The notes under the pieces were generated by a model. It made no database searches. It was not told the origin of the DNA and saw only the letters and a list, made by a program, of their open reading frames with translations. From Pseudomonadota bacterium (GTDB lineage Bacteria; Pseudomonadota; Alphaproteobacteria; Rhizobiales; Xanthobacteraceae), in the NCBI GenBank assembly GCA_018240595.1, contig JAFEFL010000056.1, positions 1 through 35,569 of the forward strand: 35,569 nt of DNA, read 5' to 3'. Positions 9,355 through 18,231 of the stretch are shown piece after piece. Made by a program: the position numbers and the translations under genes. Numbering within the stretch: position 1 is the first letter of the stretch; every line of letters starts with the position of its first letter.

Positions 9355-10520
9355 GATGCGGTCACACCGCTGGTCAGGCGTTCGATGCGCGCCACGGCGG
9401 CGGCGATCCATTCGTTCAGGATGGCCGGCGGCTCGATGATCAGGCCGCGGTGGATGACATAAACGCCGCCACCGAGCGCGAAGGCGACGGCGACGTACTG
9501 AAACACCAGCATCCACGGCGCGTTGGCGCCGAAAACGGTCGACGCAAAGCCGATCAGCCGGAGGAGGGCCACGCCGCCGACCGCGCCGAGCATCGACATG
9601 GTCCGGCTTTGCCGCGTCGTGCGCGGTGCGCCGAGATAGGCGAAGGCGATGACGACGAAGGCGATCGGATAAAGCGGCGCGATCAGCCGGTCATGAAGTT
9701 CGGCGCGGAATTGCCCGGGTTGCTCGATGTAGTAGGGATCCTTCGGGTCCGGGAACAGCAATTGCCACAGATAGCGTTCGCGGATGGAATATTTCACCGC
9801 CTGCGGCCCGGCAGAAAATTGTGATAAATCAAACGCATAGCGGTCGAATGCGACCATCGCCGGGTCCTTCTTGCCGACCTGCTGGCGCTGCACCACGCCA
9901 TTCTGCAGGACGAGGAAGGTGCCGTTGTCGTTGTCGACCAGTTCGCCGCGCTCGGAGACGACGGTCATGCGCTCGTCGGGATTGCGCCGGTCATCGAGAA
10001 AGATGCCGACGAGCTGGCCGTTGGCACGCCGCTCGCGGATGTGGATGGTGACGCCGGATTCGATCGGTGTGAAACGGCCGGGCTGGACGATCGTGCTGAC
10101 CACGTTGGCGCGCACTTCGGTCAGCCAGTCGCGCAGCATGCGCAGCCCCTTGGGCGCAAAATAGGCGCTGATCGACATCACGATGATCGAGACGACGATC
10201 GCCACCGACATGAACGCCCGGAACAAGATCCACGGCGACATGCCGGCGGCGTTCATCACGATGATTTCGGAATCAGTCGAGAGCTTGTTGAGGACGTGGG
10301 CGGTCGCGATCAACAGCGCGATCGGCGCGATAACGAGAACGAGCAGGGGGATGATCAGGCCGGTGATGCCGACGAACACCAGGATGGTCTGACCCTGGCT
10401 GGTCATGATGTCGATGTCGCGCAACGCCTGGGTCACCCAGATCACGGCCGTGAGGCTGATCAGGACCAGCGCGAACGCACCGAACGTGGTGCGGAAGATG
10501 TACCGGTTGATGGAGCCCAT
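9351..10520 (-). CDS. lptF: LPS export ABC transporter permease LptF
   Basis: Second permease of LptB2FGC and first gene of the minus-strand operon. The 389-residue product starts MGSINRYIFRTTFGAF, has three N-terminal and three C-terminal membrane segments around a periplasmic beta-jellyroll domain, and carries the MNAAGMSPW coupling segment that mirrors RAAGMS in LptG. The open frame runs on to 10658, but similarity to the family begins at the ATG at 10520. It is slightly longer than E. coli LptF (366) owing to a C-terminal extension. The order lptF-lptG-lptD-surA-pdxA-rsmA is the standard alphaproteobacterial arrangement. Confidence 0.95.
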   Translation of the reverse strand: MGSINRYIFRTTFGAFALVLISLTAVIWVTQALRDIDIMTSQGQTILVFVGITGLIIPLLVLVIAPIALLIATAHVLNKLSTDSEIIVMNAAGMSPWILFRAFMSVAIVVSIIVMSISAYFAPKGLRMLRDWLTEVRANVVSTIVQPGRFTPIESGVTIHIRERRANGQLVGIFLDDRRNPDERMTVVSERGELVDNDNGTFLVLQNGVVQRQQVGKKDPAMVAFDRYAFDLSQFSAGPQAVKYSIRERYLWQLLFPDPKDPYYIEQPGQFRAELHDRLIAPLYPIAFVVIAFAYLGAPRTTRQSRTMSMLGAVGGVALLRLIGFASTVFGANAPWMLVFQYVAVAFALGGGVYVIHRGLIIEPPAILNEWIAAAVARIERLTSGVTAS

Positions 10521-10888
10521 GGCGTGCAGTCGATCCCCGTACCGGTCCCAAATCCCCTTGCGACCGGCACCCACCGTAACGTCGCGAGCAAAAGCTAACC
10601 CATCCCCACCGGTTAACCTTGTTCGGTTCACAAAATGGCCCGCCCAAGGCAAAGCCATTGATCATGCCCAACAAATGGTAAACGGCGGAGCGCCGCATGA
10701 CGAGCGGAACCAAGCCTTCCGGGGGCGATTCTGGCAAGGACATAAGGGCCTTTTTACGGGCCTGGGCGGGCTGATTCAGGGCCTGTGAAAAGCCGCGCTG
10801 TCGGGACCTTCCGGGGCTTTGCAGGAGCGGCCTCGGCGGCGCATATGGGAGGAACCCCCGCTTCCCGAAGACGAAGGATTTTCTCTCC
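10521..10888. other. Divergent intergenic region between lptF and pepA
   Basis: These 368 bp hold the divergent control regions of the lptF operon (minus) and pepA (plus). Open frames cross it but look like shadows. Three copies of GGGCCT occur between about 10745 and 10785, and a TTGATC at about 10658 has no good -10 partner. I could not identify a convincing sigma-70 promoter on either strand. A Shine-Dalgarno AAGGA lies about 10 bases before the pepA ATG. Confidence 0.4.
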
Positions 10889-12394
10889 ATGGCGAACGCC
10901 CCGAAGATCGCTTTCAGCCCCGTCACGCCCGGAAAAGCGGCAGGCACACTGGTCGTCTTCTGCGATGACAGGCTGCAATTCGGGCCTCCCGCCGCCCGGG
11001 CATTGGGCGATGCGGTGGCGGTCGTGACGCGGGCGGCCAAAACCGAGCATTTCACCGGCAAAAGCGGCTCGGCGCTCGAGATCCTGGTGCCGGACGGCCT
11101 CAAGGCGGACCGCCTTGTGGTGCTCGGCGCCGGCAAGGCTGCCGACCTCAAGCAGCAGGACCTCGTGAAACTCGGCGGCGCCGCGATGGGAAAACTGCCC
11201 AAGGCGGGCGACGCCGTCATCGTCGCCGACCTGCCGGGCGGCGAAGGCGGCATGACCGGCGCGCAGGCCGCCGACCTCGCCCAGGGCGCGATGCTGCGCG
11301 CCTATGCCTTCGACCGCTACAAGACCCGGCGCAAACCGGACGAGGCGCCGGCCGGCAACCGCACCGTCACCATCGTTACCGCCGACGTGGCCGGCGCGCG
11401 CAAGGCCTTCGCCGAGCGCGAGGCCATCGCCGAGGGCGTGCTGATGGCGCGCGACCTCGTCAACGAACCGCCGAATATTCTCTACCCGGAAGAATTCGCC
11501 CGCCGCACCCTGGCGCTGAAGAAGGCCGGCTGCGCGGTCCAGATCCTCAACATGGCGGCGCTGAAGAAGCTCGGCATGGGCGCGCTGCTTGGCGTCGGGC
11601 AGGGCTCGACGCGCGAAAGCCGCGTCGTCGTCATGCGCTGGAACGGCGGCAAGAAGGGCGAGGCCCCGCTCGCCTTCATCGGCAAGGGCGTGTGCTTCGA
11701 CACCGGCGGCATCTCGATCAAGCCGGCGGCGGGCATGGAGGACATGAAGGGCGACATGGCGGGCGCGGCCTGCGTCGTCGGCCTGATGCAGGCGCTCGCG
11801 GCGCGCAAAGCCAAGGTCAACGCCGTCGGCGTCATCGGTCTCGTCGAGAACATGCCGGACGGCAATGCCCAGCGCCCCGGCGACATCGTCAAGTCGATGT
11901 CGGGCCAGACCATCGAGATCATCAACACCGACGCCGAAGGCCGCCTCGTTCTCGGCGACGTGCTCTGGTACACGAAAGAGAAATTCAAGCCGAAATTCAT
12001 GGTCAATCTGGCGACCTTGACCGGCGCCATCATCGTTGCGCTCGGGCATGAATACGCCGGCTTGTTCTCCAACAACGACGAATTGAGCGAGCGTCTGGCG
12101 AAATCCGGCGAGGCGACCGGCGAAGCCGTCTGGCGCATGCCGCTCAGCCCGGCTTACGACAAGATGATCGACTCGCGTTTCGCCGACATGAAGAACACCG
12201 GCGGCTCGCGCTACGGCGGCGCGATCACCGCGGCGCAGTTCCTGCAGCGCTTCGTCGACAAGACGCCGTGGGCGCATCTCGACATCGCCGGCACCGGCAT
12301 GGACTCGCGCCAGAACGAGATCAACAAGAGCTGGGCCTCGGGCTGGGGCGTGCGCCTGCTCGATCGCCTGGTGGCGGATTACTACGAGGGATGA
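10889..12394 (+). CDS. pepA: Leucyl aminopeptidase PepA (M17 family)
   Basis: Cytosolic two-metal aminopeptidase removing N-terminal residues from peptides. The 501-residue protein has the usual variable N-domain and a C-terminal catalytic domain with all expected residues: metal ligands K266, D271, D289, D348 and E350, the catalytic Lys at K278 and Arg at R352, the last three within the family signature NTDAEGRL (346-353). It is the first gene of a plus-strand pair with holC, 16 bases apart, a pairing common in proteobacteria. Some PepA proteins also bind DNA (XerA in E. coli); nothing here decides that. Confidence 0.97.
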   Translation: MANAPKIAFSPVTPGKAAGTLVVFCDDRLQFGPPAARALGDAVAVVTRAAKTEHFTGKSGSALEILVPDGLKADRLVVLGAGKAADLKQQDLVKLGGAAMGKLPKAGDAVIVADLPGGEGGMTGAQAADLAQGAMLRAYAFDRYKTRRKPDEAPAGNRTVTIVTADVAGARKAFAEREAIAEGVLMARDLVNEPPNILYPEEFARRTLALKKAGCAVQILNMAALKKLGMGALLGVGQGSTRESRVVVMRWNGGKKGEAPLAFIGKGVCFDTGGISIKPAAGMEDMKGDMAGAACVVGLMQALAARKAKVNAVGVIGLVENMPDGNAQRPGDIVKSMSGQTIEIINTDAEGRLVLGDVLWYTKEKFKPKFMVNLATLTGAIIVALGHEYAGLFSNNDELSERLAKSGEATGEAVWRMPLSPAYDKMIDSRFADMKNTGGSRYGGAITAAQFLQRFVDKTPWAHLDIAGTGMDSRQNEINKSWASGWGVRLLDRLVADYYEG

Positions 12395-12410
12395 ACGCCG
12401 CGGCACATCG

Positions 12411-12863
12411 ATGACCGAAGTTCTATTCTATCACCTGCAGGGCCAGAAGCTCGAGGGCGTGCTGACGCCGCTAATCGAGAAATCGGTCGAGCGCGGCTGG
12501 CGCGTTGCCGTGCAGGGCAACAGCGAGGAACGCATCGAGGCGCTCGACTCGCATTTGTGGACCTATCGCGAGGACGGGTTTCTGCCGCATGGCACGTGGC
12601 GCGAAGCGGAGCCGGCGCAGCAGCCGGTGCTGCTCACGGTCAACGACACCAATCCGAACGCGGCCACTGTGCGCTTCCTGATCGACGGCGCCGGTTTGCC
12701 CGCCGATGCTGACAGCTACCAGCGGCTCGTGCTGGTGTTCAACGGCGACGACGACGAGGCGGTGGCGCAAGCCCGCGGCTTCTGGACCGAGGCCAAGGCC
12801 AAGGGCTTCGACGCGACCTACTGGCAGCCAGACGACAATGGCCGTTGGGTCAAGAAGGCCTGA
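12411..12863 (+). CDS. holC: DNA polymerase III subunit chi
   Basis: A 150-residue protein with the HolC N-terminus (MTEVLFYHL) and the conserved helix with EKSVERGWRVAVQG, followed by the DSHLWTYREDGFLPHG segment typical of chi. In E. coli chi joins psi and links the clamp loader to SSB. The C-terminus ends with DDNGRWVKKA, which fits alphaproteobacterial members. No holD is seen nearby. It begins 16 bases after pepA and is probably translated from the same message. Confidence 0.95.
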   Translation: MTEVLFYHLQGQKLEGVLTPLIEKSVERGWRVAVQGNSEERIEALDSHLWTYREDGFLPHGTWREAEPAQQPVLLTVNDTNPNAATVRFLIDGAGLPADADSYQRLVLVFNGDDDEAVAQARGFWTEAKAKGFDATYWQPDDNGRWVKKA

Positions 12864-13005
12864 GGGGCGCTCGCCCGGCGACCGACAGTCGGCCACTGGC
12901 TCAGTCCCGGCCGCTCCGGTTGGCTGCGCCTTGTTCTGCGCCATTGTGATGTCGCAAAATAGGCCTTAAGGGACAACACGATAGAATAGCGCAGGAGATA
13001 CCGCT

Positions 13006-13635
13006 TTGGCGCGACGCGATTTGCATTGGAAGCTGGCGACGGCCGGACTGCTGACGCTGGGCCTCGCCGGCTGCTCCGGCATGAGCGACACGTTCAATTC
13101 CGACGCCGGCTGGTTCTCCAAGCCGATGAGCGGATTGCTGTCGCGCGAGGACGGCTCCGGGAGCATGGGCAACAAGAGCTTCACGCTCGGCCCGAGCGGT
13201 CCGGTCGGTCCGGAGGAACTGGTCAATGCCGACGGCTCCTGTGCGCCGGCCGCCCCGGAGACGCCGGCGCCCGCGAGTCCCGCGGCGCCCGCCGCGCAGC
13301 AGGGCGACCGGCCAGTCGGCTCGGCGGCCGGCGATCTTGCCGGCGCGCCGATGGCCGGTGGGGATGCGTCGCCTCCGGTGCTGGGCGGCATCGCGCTGGG
13401 CATGACGGAATGTCAGGCGGTGCGACGGGCCGGTGCGCCGAGCAATGTCGCGATCGGCTCCGGCGACAACAACGAACGCAAGGTCGTGCTGACCTATTTG
13501 AGCGGCCCCTGGCCCGGCATCTACACCTTCGCGTCCGGACGCCTGAAGGTGGTCGATGAGGTGCCGCAGGCGCAGAAGCCGAAGCCGACCAGGAAGCCTG
13601 TTGCCAAGAAGCGAGCGCCGGCCAAGCGCAGCTGA
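13006..13635 (+). CDS. Putative outer-membrane lipoprotein with a BamE/OmlA-like C-terminal region
   Basis: A 209-residue protein starting at a TTG (13006) behind a good Shine-Dalgarno AGGAG (12993-12997, 8-base spacer). The N-terminus is a lipoprotein signal with lipobox LAGC and lipidated Cys at C23. Next comes a Pro/Ala-rich low-complexity stretch (about 80-125), then a compact domain (about 127-185) beginning GIALGMTECQAVRRAGAPSN and ending YTFASGRLKVVDE. This pattern (small domain, G-x-P turn, paired strands) resembles the SmpA/OmlA/BamE fold; that is my reading, not a database result. The tail is Lys/Pro/Arg-rich and basic. Function is unknown; envelope location is well supported. It converges on the ABC-F gene with a 12-bp gap. 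Confidence 0.82.
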   Translation: MARRDLHWKLATAGLLTLGLAGCSGMSDTFNSDAGWFSKPMSGLLSREDGSGSMGNKSFTLGPSGPVGPEELVNADGSCAPAAPETPAPASPAAPAAQQGDRPVGSAAGDLAGAPMAGGDASPPVLGGIALGMTECQAVRRAGAPSNVAIGSGDNNERKVVLTYLSGPWPGIYTFASGRLKVVDEVPQAQKPKPTRKPVAKKRAPAKRS

Positions 13636-13647
13636 CGCGGGCCGGGC

Positions 13648-15516
13648 TTACGCAGTTTCGAGCGCGCTCGAGGCGGCGAGCCATTCCTCTTCAGCCTCGG
13701 CGATCGCCGCCACGACATTGGCGCGTGTCTTCGACAGTTCGGCGGCGCGGGCTGGATCCTTCGTGAACAATTCGCCGTCCGACAATGTCGCATCGAGCTT
13801 GGCAAGCTGCTTGTTTAGCTGCGCGATGTCGGCTTCGGCTTTCTGAATCTTCTTGCGCAGCGGCGCGGTCTCGGCGCGCTTCTCGGCGGCGGCGCGGCGC
13901 GCTTCGGCGGGGTCGACGCGCGGCGCTGCCTTGGCGACGCTCGCCGGTTTGCCCTCCGACAGGATGAAGCGGTGGTAGTCCTCGATGTCGCCGTCGAACG
14001 GTTTGACGCCGCCATTCGCCACCAGCCACAGCCGGTCGACGGTGGCTTCGAGCAGATAGCGGTCGTGCGACACCAGGATCACGGCGCCGGGAAAATCGTT
14101 GATCGCCTCGATCAGCGCGCCGCGGCTGTCGATGTCGAGGTGGTTGGTCGGCTCGTCGAGGATGATGAGATGCGGCGCATTGAACGTCGCAAGACCCAGC
14201 ATCAGCCGCGCCTTTTCACCGCCTGACAGTTTCTCGACCTTGGTGTTGGCCGCATCGCCTGAAAAACCGATGGCGCCGACACGGGCGCGGATGCGCGCCT
14301 CAGGCTGATCCGGCATCAGCCGGCGCACGTGATCGTAGGGGCTGTCCTGGAGGTCGAGTTCGTCGACCTGATGCTGGGCGAAGTAGCCGACCTTCAGCGC
14401 CGCCGCGCGCGTCACGGTCCCGCGCTCGGGCTTGAGACGGTCGGCGAGCAGCTTGACCAAAGTCGATTTGCCGTTGCCGTTGGCGCCGAGCAGCGCGATG
14501 CGGTCGTCATTGTCGATGCGCAGCGACACGTGGCTCAGGACCGGACGGCCGGGCTCGTAGCCGACCGCGACATTGTCGGTGGCGATGATCGGCGGCGACA
14601 GCAGCTTGTCCGGCGCCGGAATGTTGATCGGCCGCACGTCGTCGGTGACCAGCGACACGATCGGCTGCATCCTGGCCAGCATCTTGATGCGCGATTGCGC
14701 CTGACGCGCCTTGGTCGCCTTGGCGCGGAAGCGGTCGACGAAGGCCTGCAGATGCGCGCGCTGCGCTTCCTGCTTCTTGATCAGCTTCTGGTCGAGCGCG
14801 ATGCGTTCGCTGCGAAGCTTCTCGTAATCGGAATAGCCGCCCTTGTAGAGCGTGAGCTTTTTCGCTTCGAGCGCCAGGATCTGGTTGACCGAATTGTCCA
14901 AGAGGTCGCGGTCGTGGCTGACCACGATCATGGTGTGCGGATAGCGCGCCAGATGATCCTGCAGCCACAAGGTGCCTTCGAGGTCGAGATAGTTGGTCGG
15001 CTCGTCGAGCAGCAAGAGGTCAGGCTCGGCGAACAGGGTCGCGGCGAGCGCGACGCGCATGCGCCAGCCGCCGGAGAATTCGGTGCAGGGCCGCTGCTGG
15101 TCGGCGGCCGAGAAGCCGAGACCCGACAGGATGGCGGCGGCGCGGGCAGGGGCGGCGTGCGCGCCGATGTCGGCGAGGCGCGACTGGATCTCGGCGATGC
15201 GGTGCGGATCGGTGGCGGTCTCGGCCTCGGCGATGAGATCGGTGCGCTCGCTCGGCGCCTTCAGCACCACCTCGATCAGGCTTTCCGGTCCGTTCGGTGC
15301 TTCCTGCGCCAGGCGGCCGATGCGCCAGCGCGGCGGCAACTCGATGGAGCCGGTTTCGGCGCCCATCTGCCCGGTGATGACGTTGAACAAGGTCGATTTG
15401 CCGGTGCCGTTGCGGCCGATCAGGCCGACGCGCGCGCCCGGCGTGATGCGGGCGCTGGCATCCTCCAGAAGCGTGCGGCCGGCGATGCGGACGGTGAGGT
15501 CGTCGATGATCAGCAT
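13648..15516 (-). CDS. ABC-F family ATPase, YheS/Uup-like
   Basis: A 622-residue soluble protein with two ABC cassettes and no membrane segment, as in ABC-F translation factors that act at the ribosomal E site. Cassette 1 has Walker A GRNGTGKS (34-41), signature FSGGW and Walker B LLLLDEPTNYLD. Cassette 2 has GANGNGKST (about 340), LSGGEKARL and LIILDEPTNHLD. The linker between them (YSDYEKLRSERIALDQKLIKKQ and following basic helix) is the ABC-F interdomain region. A C-terminal coiled-coil (about 540-622) and the N-terminal sequence resemble YheS more than EttA. No resistance function is implied. It is transcribed away from the DinB-type gene, with a repeat element between them. Confidence 0.95.
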   Translation of the reverse strand: MLIIDDLTVRIAGRTLLEDASARITPGARVGLIGRNGTGKSTLFNVITGQMGAETGSIELPPRWRIGRLAQEAPNGPESLIEVVLKAPSERTDLIAEAETATDPHRIAEIQSRLADIGAHAAPARAAAILSGLGFSAADQQRPCTEFSGGWRMRVALAATLFAEPDLLLLDEPTNYLDLEGTLWLQDHLARYPHTMIVVSHDRDLLDNSVNQILALEAKKLTLYKGGYSDYEKLRSERIALDQKLIKKQEAQRAHLQAFVDRFRAKATKARQAQSRIKMLARMQPIVSLVTDDVRPINIPAPDKLLSPPIIATDNVAVGYEPGRPVLSHVSLRIDNDDRIALLGANGNGKSTLVKLLADRLKPERGTVTRAAALKVGYFAQHQVDELDLQDSPYDHVRRLMPDQPEARIRARVGAIGFSGDAANTKVEKLSGGEKARLMLGLATFNAPHLIILDEPTNHLDIDSRGALIEAINDFPGAVILVSHDRYLLEATVDRLWLVANGGVKPFDGDIEDYHRFILSEGKPASVAKAAPRVDPAEARRAAAEKRAETAPLRKKIQKAEADIAQLNKQLAKLDATLSDGELFTKDPARAAELSKTRANVVAAIAEAEEEWLAASSALETA

Positions 15517-15563
15517 GAGGCGCTATGTGGCCGAGCCGCCTGCGCCGCGCAATCCCTTCCTCC

Positions 15564-15662
15564 GTCATTCCGGGACGCCACATCGTGGCGGACCCGGAAT
15601 CCACACCGCGGCAGGGGCCATGGATTCCGGGCTCGCTGCCTTCGGCAGCGCTTCGGAATGAC
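15564..15662. repeat. Intergenic palindromic element, family A copy 1
   Basis: The ends are GTCATTCCGG at 15564-15573 and TCGGAATGAC at 15653-15662, an inverted repeat matching at 9 of 10 positions. Inside are nested inverted repeats: CCCGGAATCCA at 15594-15604 with TGGATTCCGGG at 15621-15631, and the small hairpin GCTGCCTTCGGCAGC. The same terminal motif occurs in the element at 23337-23439. It sits between two minus-strand genes, upstream of the ABC-F gene's neighbour boundary and downstream of the DinB-type gene. Confidence 0.8.
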
Positions 15663-15673
15663 GAGGTTGGAGG

Positions 15674-16198
15674 CTAACTCATCGCGCCCAACCCGATGCC
15701 GGTCTGCCGCTGGAACACGATCAGGTCGAAGCTCGGCGTCGCCTCGTTGCCGAGGATCGACGACAGCAGCGCGTGGGCCTGTCCGCGATGATGGGTCTGG
15801 TGATTGAAGAAATGGTCGAGCGCAGGCGCCAGCGGCTGTTCGATCGTCTGCGGATTGACCACGGTCTTGTAGCGCAAGGTGCCGTTGAGCGCCGCATTGT
15901 CGAGGCCATCGATATAACGGCCGATCAGCACGTCCTGCGAGCGCCGCGCGGCGCGCAGGGCGGCGAAGTCGTCGTAGAGGATCGCATCGAGGGCGGGCGG
16001 CTGCGCGCCGGCGCCGGTGAAGCGGCGCATCCAGATACGGTCGGCGACGAGCAGGTGGTTGAGCGTGCCGTGCAGCGACTTGAAGAAGGCGCCGCGGTCG
16101 GCGCGGTATTCCGCGTCCGGCACCAGCGCCGCCGCGTCATAAAGCCGTTCATTGCACCAGGCGTTGTAGCCCGCGAACATCTGGTAGCGCGTTTTCAC
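15674..16198 (-). CDS. DinB family protein
   Basis: A 174-residue four-helix-bundle protein of the DinB/YfiT superfamily. Typical marks are the opening QMFAGYNAWCNERLY, the LNHLLVADRIWMRRFTG segment with a first metal-ligand His, and the C-terminal FFNHQTHHRGQAHALL segment with the remaining histidines (H-x3-H spacing). Members often bind a divalent metal, and some act as thiol-dependent transferases; the substrate here cannot be told. I chose the GTG at 16198 because a purine-rich GGGGG lies a few bases upstream; the open frame reaches a TTG at 16222. Confidence 0.88.
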   Translation of the reverse strand: MKTRYQMFAGYNAWCNERLYDAAALVPDAEYRADRGAFFKSLHGTLNHLLVADRIWMRRFTGAGAQPPALDAILYDDFAALRAARRSQDVLIGRYIDGLDNAALNGTLRYKTVVNPQTIEQPLAPALDHFFNHQTHHRGQAHALLSSILGNEATPSFDLIVFQRQTGIGLGAMS

Positions 16199-16251
16199 CT
16201 TTACCCCCGGATTGGGCCGCAAAATCCGTCAAAAACCGGGCAAAACCGATC

Positions 16252-16281
16252 TTGCCCCGCCCCCATGCCCGCCGGTATAAG
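16252..16281 (+). promoter_or_regulatory. Candidate sigma-70-type promoter for ndk
   Basis: TTGCCC at 16252-16257 and TATAAG at 16276-16281 are separated by 18 bases and face ndk, leaving a leader of about 65 bases. Found by eye only. Confidence 0.35.
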
Positions 16282-16352
16282 CCGCCCACAATTCCCGTTC
16301 CAATGAAACTCGGACATCGTTCCGATCAATCACACTGAAGGATAACAAGCCG

Positions 16353-16775
16353 ATGGCGGTCGAGCGTACTTTCTCCATTCTCAAACCCGATGCGACCGAG
16401 CGCAATCTCACCGGCGCCATCAACGCCATCATCGAGAAGGCGGGCCTGCGCATCGTGGCGCAGAAGCGCGTCCGCATCACCAAGGCGCAGGCCGAGCAGT
16501 TCTACGGCGTGCACAAGGCGCGCCCGTTCTTCGGCGAGCTCGTCGAGTTCATGACCTCGGGGCCTGTGGTCGTGCAGGTGCTCGAAGGCGAAAACGCCAT
16601 CGCCAAGTATCGCGACGTGATGGGCGCGACCGATCCGTCGAAGGCGGCCGAAGGCACCATCCGCAAGACCCACGCCAAGTCGATCGGCGAGAACTCCGTG
16701 CACGGTTCCGACTCGCCGGAGAACGCGGTGATCGAGATCAACCAGTTCTTCTCCGGCAACGAAATCGTCGGCTGA
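16353..16775 (+). CDS. ndk: Nucleoside diphosphate kinase
   Basis: Transfers the gamma-phosphate of ATP to other nucleoside diphosphates through a phosphohistidine. The 140-residue protein is full length and holds the active-site signature NSVHGSDS with the catalytic H117, plus [11 protein letters not shown] at the N-terminus. A Shine-Dalgarno AAGGA precedes the ATG by about 10 bases. A strong hairpin with a T-run follows its stop codon, so it is probably monocistronic unless that hairpin is read through into the TerC gene. Confidence 0.98.
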   Translation: MAVERTFSILKPDATERNLTGAINAIIEKAGLRIVAQKRVRITKAQAEQFYGVHKARPFFGELVEFMTSGPVVVQVLEGENAIAKYRDVMGATDPSKAAEGTIRKTHAKSIGENSVHGSDSPENAVIEINQFFSGNEIVG

Positions 16776-16779
16776 GTCC

Positions 16780-16797
16780 CTAGGGGTTTTCACCTAG
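16780..16797 (+). promoter_or_regulatory. TTTCACCTAG element upstream of the first TerC gene
   Basis: TTTCACCTAG (16788-16797) is identical to the element in the core promoter region of the kinase operon (minus strand, 19918-19909) and has the same orientation relative to its downstream gene. Here it is part of a small inverted pair, CTAGG (16780-16784) with CCTAG (16793-16797). It lies about 90 bases before the TerC ATG and just 5' of the hairpin at 16803. I propose a binding site for the neighbouring FixJ-type regulator; this is inference from the two matches. Confidence 0.4.
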
Positions 16798-16802
16798 TCA
16801 TA

Positions 16803-16843
16803 GCATGGCGCGCACGTTACAGTGCGCGCCATGCTTCTTTTTT
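16803..16843 (+). terminator. Rho-independent terminator hairpin after ndk
   Basis: GCATGGCGCGCAC (16803-16815) and GTGCGCGCCATGC (16822-16834) form a perfect 13-bp stem with a 6-base loop, followed by TTCTTTTTT. This is the clearest intrinsic terminator in the window. Its end is only about 43 bases before the TerC ATG, so it may also lie in the TerC leader. Confidence 0.88.
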
Positions 16844-16886
16844 GGAGCAAGAAAAACCAAATAAAACAATATCTTGTGGAGGATAT

Positions 16887-17597
16887 ATGGACTTTCTTTT
16901 GAATGAGATGACCCGGCCAACCTTCTGGCTGGCGGTCGTTCAGGTCATCTGGATCAATATCCTCCTCTCTGGCGACAATGCCGTGGTGATCGCGCTTGCC
17001 TGCCGCGGCCTGCCGCCCAAAGAGCGGCGCTGGGGCATGATCATCGGCGCGGGCGTCGCTTCCATCCTGCTCATCGTTTTCACCGGCATCGTCTCGGTGC
17101 TCATGACGCTGCCTTATCTCAAGCTGGTCAGCGCCATCGCGCTGTTGTGGATCGCGATCAAGCTGCTGGCGCCGCAAGCGCATGATGCCGAGGACACCCC
17201 GGAGGCAATCGAGGATCTGTGGCGCGCGGTCCGCCTGGTCGTGGTCGCCAACATTGTCATGAGCCTCGACAACGTCATCGCCGTCGCCGCGGTGGCCAAG
17301 GGCGACTACGTCCTGCTGACGCTGGGCCTGGTGGTCAGCATTCCGATCGTCATTGCCGGGAGCGCCATCATCCTGGCTTTGCTGGAACGCTTCCCGATCC
17401 TCATCTGGGGCGGCGCTGCCGTGCTCGGCTGGGTAGCGGGGGAGATATTCGCCACCGACTCCGTCGTGCTCGATTTCTTCAGCGGCTACGAGCCGGAGCG
17501 CATCGAACTGGTGACGCAGATCATCGGCTGCGTGACGGCGCTCGGCTGCGGCTACGCCTGGCGCAGCACGCACAAGGCGGCTGTCAGCGAGGTCTGA
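16887..17597 (+). CDS. TerC family integral membrane protein, YjbE-like (first copy)
   Basis: A 236-residue multi-span membrane protein (about seven segments) of the TerC/YjbE/Alx superfamily, members of which export Mn2+ or load metals on secreted proteins in other bacteria. The family acidic motifs lie within membrane segments: SGDNAVVIALAC (28-39) and MSLDNVIAVAAVA in the second half; both Asp-Asn pairs are thought to line the metal path. ATG at 16887 has a strong Shine-Dalgarno GGAGG (16878-16882); an in-frame TTG at 16842 is less likely. It is a close paralogue of the gene at 20407, and the two flank a two-component system. Substrate here is inferred, not shown. Confidence 0.9.
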   Translation: MDFLLNEMTRPTFWLAVVQVIWINILLSGDNAVVIALACRGLPPKERRWGMIIGAGVASILLIVFTGIVSVLMTLPYLKLVSAIALLWIAIKLLAPQAHDAEDTPEAIEDLWRAVRLVVVANIVMSLDNVIAVAAVAKGDYVLLTLGLVVSIPIVIAGSAIILALLERFPILIWGGAAVLGWVAGEIFATDSVVLDFFSGYEPERIELVTQIIGCVTALGCGYAWRSTHKAAVSEV

Positions 17598-17614
17598 ACG
17601 GCACGGGCCGGCGA

Positions 17615-18229
17615 TTACGACCGCCGGTCATATTTCATGGCAAGGCGCACCAGCTCGGCAATGTTCCGGGCTCCTATGCGTTCCATGACCCACGCGCGAT
17701 GGTTCTCGACGGTCTTCGGGCTGATGTCGAGGCGCGCGCCGATTTCCTTGTTCGACAGCCCGGAGACCGCCAGCTCCATGACCTGACGCTGGCGCGCGGT
17801 CAGCGACGCGAACCTGGCCGGCAAATCCTTCTGCTCGTCGGCATTTTCGCGCTGCCGGGTTTCCTCGATCGCGGCGCGCACGCTCGCCAGCAGGCGGCTC
17901 TCGTCGAAGGGCTTCTCGATGAAGTCGGCGGCGCCGACCTTGATGGCCGCCACCGCCATATCGACGTCGCCGTGGCCAGTGATCAGCACGATCGGCACAT
18001 CGACATTGCGGCTCTTGAGTTCGCGCACGAGGTCGATGCCGGACATGCCTGGCATGCGCACGTCGGAGACGATGCAGTCGAACCGCTTATCCTGCCCGAG
18101 CGCGCTCAGGAACTGCGGCGCCGCCGAAAAGCCCGTGCTCGCGACCTTCTGCGAGGCGAAGTAGAGGCTGAGCGAATCGAGCACGGCCTCGTCGTCGTCG
18201 ATCAGGGCGATTTGAATGGGTTGGGCCAT
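17615..18229 (-). CDS. FixJ/NarL-type two-component response regulator
   Basis: A 204-residue regulator with an N-terminal receiver domain and a C-terminal LuxR-type helix-turn-helix. Receiver residues are present: acidic pocket D11-D13, phosphoacceptor D56 (IVSDVRMPGMSG), T84 (VLITGHGD) and K106 (FIEKPFD). The DNA-binding domain (about 140-200) shows LTARQRQVMELAVSGLSNKEI and SPKTVENHR. It starts 2 bases after the upstream kinase gene, so the two are coupled and almost certainly partners. The likely output is transcription activation of nearby genes, perhaps the kinase operon itself and TerC genes. It need not be the nitrogen-fixation FixJ; the FixL haem PAS sensor is absent. Confidence 0.93.
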   Translation of the reverse strand: MAQPIQIALIDDDEAVLDSLSLYFASQKVASTGFSAAPQFLSALGQDKRFDCIVSDVRMPGMSGIDLVRELKSRNVDVPIVLITGHGDVDMAVAAIKVGAADFIEKPFDESRLLASVRAAIEETRQRENADEQKDLPARFASLTARQRQVMELAVSGLSNKEIGARLDISPKTVENHRAWVMERIGARNIAELVRLAMKYDRRS

Positions 18230-18231
18230 GA

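Noticed and set aside
10700..10730. GGAAC motif resembling an EcfG general-stress promoter
   Set aside because: No matching CGTT-type -10 at the needed distance.
10754..12406. 550-codon open frame antisense to pepA
   Set aside because: Same codon-bias shadow; pepA carries every catalytic residue on the other strand.
14329..15807. 492-codon plus-strand frame opposite the ABC-F gene
   Set aside because: No domain seen; the ABC-F cassettes on the minus strand explain the region.
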